Source of the DNA: Colletotrichum lupini
Taxonomy: Eukaryota; Ascomycota; Sordariomycetes; Glomerellales; Glomerellaceae
DNA length: 64,000 nucleotides
Reading direction: 5' to 3'
Assembly (NCBI RefSeq): GCF_023278565.1
Contig: NC_064675.1
Location: 3,968,001-4,032,000 of the forward strand
Part shown: positions 59,900 through 64,000 of the stretch, one piece after another
How the letters are laid out: each line of letters begins with the position of its first letter
How positions within the stretch are numbered: the stretch's first letter is position 1
The notes under the pieces: generated by a model
Database searches by the model: none
What the model was told of the DNA's origin: nothing
What the model saw: the letters and a program-made list of their open reading frames with translations, nothing else
Position numbers and translations under genes: made by a program

Positions 59900-61330
59900 G
59901 GGACATACGTATTAACTAAGTATATAAGAGCTAGAGTCTAGTTAATAAAATCCGCTTAGAGCTTTTCCTAAGTAGTATTAAAATTAATTTCTAAATCTAT
60001 ATAGAATATATATATTTATAGCTAATAAAAGCCCGTAAGTATATAATTAAACTTAGTAGCCTCGAGCTACTAAGTAGTAAATAATTTATTAATATATAAG
60101 ATCTTATTAAGTACCGTAGTTTATAAATTATATAAGAGGGTAATAATAGTAATAACCTTTTACTCTTTATAGGCTAACGTAAACGTTTTAATAGATTTTT
60201 TATCCTTATTAATATTAAACTTATTTTAAACTTCTATAGTACCGTTACTTAGTTATTTATATTTAATGTTAAGGTCTATATTTATATTAATATAAAAAAT
60301 ATAAAGTTAAAGTTAGATAGTAAATAGGACCTTAAGTAGGGCTAAGTATAGGGTATTTTTATAATTAATAATAGCTATATATAGTACTTAGGCTCCTATT
60401 TTTTATCGAATTATATTGAATAACTATATAAAAGAGTTATATAATTCGCAGCGTTTTAACGAGATAATAATAAAAACGTAATTAAATAGCGAGCTAGTAT
60501 TTATAATATTAATAACTTAAAAAGGAGGTATTTTAAACTTATTAGTTCTATATATATTATCGAAGCTAATTACTTATAGAAAGCGTTTTTATATCTACTT
60601 ATATTATAAATAGGTTTATAATATAGCTTTAGGTAAGTCGGGGTTTTTTTTATTTTATAAAACGTAATAATAGAGGCTATAGGTCTAAATATTATAAAAG
60701 ACTACTTAAGTAAGGGTCTTATTAGCGAGGTAGTTAAGGCGCTACTTTTATTACTTATTATAAACGTTTTTTTATTTAAAGTACGATAGTATATTTATAT
60801 AATTACGGACTATTATAAAGATCTTACGAAGCTTAATAATATTATACTTTAATAAGCTATTAATAAGGGCGGTTTAGTTAGAGGAAAGCTAGCGGTAAGT
60901 AGGATAAACCGACGGGTATAAAAACGGGCCGTAGTTATAATTTCTTATTTTAATTTTAAACATCTACTTCTTTCTATTTTAAGTATAAGTAGTAGCTATA
61001 TTTTACTAAGAGTAGCTAACTTTTTATGTTTTTAATTAGTAAAAACTAACGCTTTTAATTTAACGGACTAAGTCTCGGTTATATTATAAAATATAATACG
61101 TAACTTAGTTATTAATATAATTAGAACTATTATAGTGAATAATTATAAAACCGTAGTTATAAGTAAAGGTCTAGAAAGTAGTTATAAGAGCGTTAATTAA
61201 ATTAGTAAGCGCGCCGTTTATAAGAGGGTTTTTAATACGTAAAAAAAAAAGTAGTATTATTATAAGGGCTTACTAAATCGACCTCTAATATTAAAAGTTA
61301 TAATAAATCTATTACTAATTAACTACGTAA
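59900..61330 (-). pseudogene. MULE-3 transposase, RIP-destroyed
   Basis: The minus strand from about 61300 down gives RIKNPLINGALTNLINALI, then KNVYNK and LNYLANKTLT-VVFYNI. The core follows at about 60600-60500: KRFL-VISFDNIYRTNKFKI, then PPF-VINITNTSSLFNYVF, then YIAIINYKNALYSALLKVLF and L-LYIFHININI. This is the MULE core (SFDxTYxTN, LPLFQVTG, IxDxExAL, QLCxFH). The first catalytic Asp is kept and the second reads Asn. The frame probably extends towards 58900, where a weaker open frame continues, but I could not recognise a SWIM zinc finger there. Confidence 0.82.
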
Positions 61331-61364
61331 CGGTAACGACGTAGTAGTAGAGGTTAGAAATAGA

Positions 61365-61437
61365 AGTAGTTAAGTAGAAGTAGAAGTGGGTAGGTAAGTA
61401 AGTAGTTAAGTAGAAGTAGAAGTAAGTAAGTAGAAGG
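61365..61437. repeat. Minisatellite inside MULE-3 near one end
   Basis: A 36 bp unit (GTAGTTAAGTAGAAGTAGAA plus GTGGGTAGGTAAGTAA) occurs about twice, built on GTAGAA and AAGTA subrepeats. It lies just inside the right end, upstream of the transposase. Confidence 0.8.
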
Positions 61438-61652
61438 AAGTATAATTAGAAGTGTACGTATTAGGTAGTAATAGAAGTACGTACTTAGAAAGTAGAGATT
61501 TTAAACTTAGGCCCGCGGTAAGTACGAGAGGTAGATTAGAGAAGGTATACTAAAAATTTCCTGGCCTCTAGTTAGCTATACGGGCCAGATTAAAGTAGAG
61601 TACTGCCCGGTTAGCTAAATAGTACTGCCCGGATAGCAAAACTCTATTTTTA

Positions 61653-62036
61653 TAGGGGCTCGATCGGTCTCGTAGCTTATTTTTAACTTCCTCGAGCTTT
61701 TTAAGTTTTTAATAAGAATTATTATTAGTTAGGTATTAATCTATTAGAGGGCGCGTTATTAACTAGCTAGACTTTTTAATCTTTTTTTATATATATTATA
61801 TTAGCTTTAGTAGCGTAGGGAATCTTATAAAAAGCTGTCTTAGCCTCCTTATATAATTTTAATACCTCTCGTCTTAGTTTTTTAATTTATTATTTAATAT
61901 ATAACTCTTTTTATTAAAAAATAAGTATTTTTATTAAGAAATATAAATCGTTTTAATTAGCTAATCCGTTCGGCCTATTTCTAGCCTTATTACGAGTAGT
62001 TATTATTATTATTTTAATTTATGTAATCTAAGGCTA
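61653..62036. other. Unrecognised sequence, right flank of MULE-3
   Basis: This is the continuation of 55058-58656 after the 8 bp duplication TATTTTTA. No motif or repeat was recognised. Confidence 0.5.
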
Positions 62037-62700
62037 CCCTTTGGGGTCCGGTCCGCCTCATTGGGGGCCATCTTCGCCTTTACGGGTAAGCTAGTCTATT
62101 AGGGTTGATATCGAGTTTTTATTACGTAATAAACTTCATAACTAATAATAGCCGGCCGCAGATACTAACAATCCCGCCGTAATATATTAATTACCTTTTT
62201 AATAGCTAAATACTACCCCTTACTTTCTCCCTTTATTTTATTTAATAATAACCTCTCCTTATTACTATTCCTATTTAATACGCTCGCCTACGCTCTTTCT
62301 AAGCTCCTAATTATATTATTAAGTCTAGGCTTATTTACACTCTATTATATTATATTAAAAGGGCGTTAATAAGGGCGATGCCTATAATAATATATCTATC
62401 CGTCTTTTGTAAGTTAATATTACGGATATAGTATTTATTAAGGCGGTCTCTTTATAACTCGGGGTCGTTTAGTATAATACTTATAAGATCGAATAACTTC
62501 TAGCTATTAAAGAAGCCCTAAGGGTTAACGAGTTATTAGTAATATCTTGGTATTTTAATAAAGTGTACTTAAGGTACACGGTTAGATAATAATAGTAATA
62601 ATAATAGCGTAATAGTAATAGTAATAGCGCGATAGTAATAAACGGCGAGGGAAGTAGCGTTTTTCGACTTTAATAAAGGAAATAAAGTAACGAATATATA
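62037..62700 (+). mobile_element. Family A1 copy, 5' two thirds
   Basis: It starts CCCTTTGGGGTCCGGTCCGC and keeps more CG/GC than most (GGGGGCCATCTTCGCCTTTA, AAGGGCGATGCC). It ends at CGAATATATA where a minus-strand A begins. Its 3' third is not found downstream. Confidence 0.85.
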
Positions 62701-62894
62701 TTTGTTTTTTATTTCTGCCTTTGCTGGCTGCTCGGGCGATTCTCGATATCGATTATATAGTAGTAATACATAGTATCAATAGATACTCCCACTATCTCGA
62801 TAGACTATTCTTTTTTAGATTTTCTACCTTTTTAACTTTCCCTCTTATAAAGTTCATAACCACGGATTATTAATAGCGATATTAGGCGCCCGAC
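62701..62894 (-). mobile_element. 5'-truncated family A copy, 194 bp
   Basis: It reads from the tail (TTTGTTTTTTATTTCTGCC) to ATTAGGCGCCCGAC. It is partly unmutated (TTTGCTGGCTGCTCGGG, AGTTCATAACCACGG). It joins unrelated sequence on the right, so a deletion or a compound event occurred here. Confidence 0.85.
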
Positions 62895-63166
62895 GATTTA
62901 AATATTTATATTTAAAGTTTTATTACTATATAAAAAATACTAGCTTTTTCAAGGTATTATTTTAAAAGGATATTAACTTACGCCCCCGTATTTAAAATTA
63001 TAATAATTATCGAACCCTTATTATCCTAATTTATACTAAATATTTAGATTTTTAATTATAAATAGGCGTTTAAGATTATAAAAGTTAGAAACTTAGAAAT
63101 CGGGTTAGCGCCTCTAATTTTATTAATCTTAGTTATATAGCTTAGTTTTAAAAAGAGGTTCTTTTT
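62895..63166. other. Unrecognised AT-rich sequence
   Basis: No repeat or coding signal was recognised. It continues beyond the short A copy into 63344-64000. Confidence 0.5.
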
Positions 63167-63331
63167 ATTTGTTTTTTTTATTCTACCTTTACTAGTTACC
63201 CGGGCAGTTCTTAATATCGATTATATAGTATTAATACATAGTATTAATAAATACTCCCACTATCTCAATAGACTATTTTTTTTAGATTTTCTAACTTTTC
63301 AACTTTCCCTCCTATAAAGTTCACAACCACG
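63167..63331 (-). mobile_element. 5'-truncated family A copy, 165 bp
   Basis: The target duplication GAGGTTCTTTTT at 63155-63166 versus GAGGTTCTTCTT at 63332-63343 differs by one C/T change. It is truncated at TCACAACCACG, close to the break of the 166 bp copy at 40948. Confidence 0.92.
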
Positions 63332-63343
63332 GAGGTTCTTCTT

Positions 63344-64000
63344 ATATTTATTAAAAAGATCCTCAAAAATTTTTTTTTTTCTATTCTTTACTAAGTTAGC
63401 TAAGGATCTTAGAGCTTTTAATAAGATTCCGTTAGTATTAGAATATTTTTAATTATATATTAAAATTATTATTATTATAGTATATTTTAATATAATTTTC
63501 TATAAGAAGTTTATAAAAAGCGAGATCGGGGCCTTAAACCTCTTTTTTATTAACTTTTTAATTTTGACCTTAAGGTTAAAGTCGTAGGGCTAATTTATAA
63601 TTTTTTCTTTTTAGGTTTTATAAAAAAGAGGTTCTTAGGTTTTTTAAATATTAGTATTAAGCGTACTAATTAAGGCCTTAAGAGGCTAGGGCTTAGAAAT
63701 AAATCTAGGAGTTACGTTCTTTACTATTTTAAGAACCTTATTATTATTATTAATCTTTATAGTTTCTTTTTTTAATTTAAAAAAAACCCCCGTTTTTTTT
63801 TAAATTATAAAGGCTAGCCTTAGCTATTAATATTATATATTTTTTTAAAATACGGTTCAGTCATTAAGGTACGATTTTTAGGAGGTCTTTTTTTATAAAT
63901 AGTATAAACGTCCGCTTAGTTATAGTAGCTTAGATTAGGTCGTATTATATAAACGTATTTAACTATACTTATAGGATTAGTAAAAGGGAGTATAAGTATA
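63344..64000. other. Unrecognised AT-rich sequence to window end
   Basis: No A or B copy, TIR, LTR or convincing reading frame was seen. Homopolymer T and A tracts are common (63370-63380, 63770-63800). Confidence 0.5.

Larger units (their letters stand above)
58657..61644 (-). mobile_element. MULE-3, a different Mutator-like transposon, 2.99 kb
   Basis: The TIRs of about 54 bp are at 58657-58710 (GAGTTTTGCTATCCGGG...) and 61591-61644 (...CCCGGATAGCAAAACTC). They differ only by C/T changes in CCGGG(C/T)AGTACT, which occurs twice in each. A perfect 8 bp target duplication, TATTTTTA, lies at 58649-58656 and 61645-61652. The transposase reads on the minus strand. The TIRs and protein differ from MULE-1 and MULE-2, so this is a separate family. 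No A or B copy has inserted into it. Confidence 0.9.

Noticed and set aside
58651..61646. MULE-3 read as a Tc1/mariner element with TA target
   Set aside because: The flanking match extends to eight bases (TATTTTTA), and the encoded protein is MULE-type.

Overview
This window is almost certainly a repeat graveyard from the nuclear genome of a filamentous ascomycete (Pezizomycotina). It is very AT-rich, and the dinucleotides CA and TG are almost absent over long stretches. Differences between repeat copies are nearly all C-to-T or G-to-A. Recognisable transposon genes are riddled with stop codons where Gln, Arg and Trp codons once stood. This is the footprint of repeat-induced point mutation (RIP), a fungal process. 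I found no intact gene, no host gene, no tRNA or rRNA and no CRISPR array. The longest open frames (60-95 codons) are chance frames inside repeats.

Nearly all of the sequence is transposons nested in transposons. Two noncoding families dominate and I name them here. Family A is about 1.0 kb, sense strand 5' CCCTTTGGGGTCCGG to 3' AAATAAAAAACAAAT, with subfamilies A1 and A2 that share both ends but differ in the middle. Family B is about 1.1-1.2 kb, 5' hairpin CCCCGGCGGA-type to 3' GCCGGAAAAAAACCACTA. Both are flanked by 11-16 bp target-site duplications (TSDs) and are often cut short at the 5' end. They behave like long SINE-like elements inserted by target-primed reverse transcription.

Layout: 1-7252 is nested A copies with some B. 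7351-12117 is a Mutator-like (MULE, Hop-like) transposon sitting in a B copy and itself holding B copies. 13056-22150 is A and B copies with a 6.3 kb Ty3/gypsy chromovirus (element C, minus strand, 15048-21362). 22810-30850 is an 8.0 kb Ty3/gypsy chromovirus (element D, plus strand) with LTRs, a perfect 5 bp TSD and an extra open frame downstream of the integrase. 31474-42301 is nested B copies plus a second MULE (35292-41694) loaded with A copies. 42302-44904 holds a small fragment of element D interrupted by A and B. 46489-50676 is a Fot1/pogo transposon of about 1.86 kb net, split by one A and one B copy. From 50677 to the end, unrecognised RIP-degraded sequence is broken by further A copies and by a third MULE (58657-61644).

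The elements worked together only as an insertion history: retrotransposons and DNA transposons landed in each other and were then mutated by RIP. Short truncated A and B copies (about 110-200 bp) are much less mutated than full-length copies, which fits a minimum length for RIP. Element borders given without a TSD are approximate to within about 10 bases. Nothing here was checked by alignment or database search.
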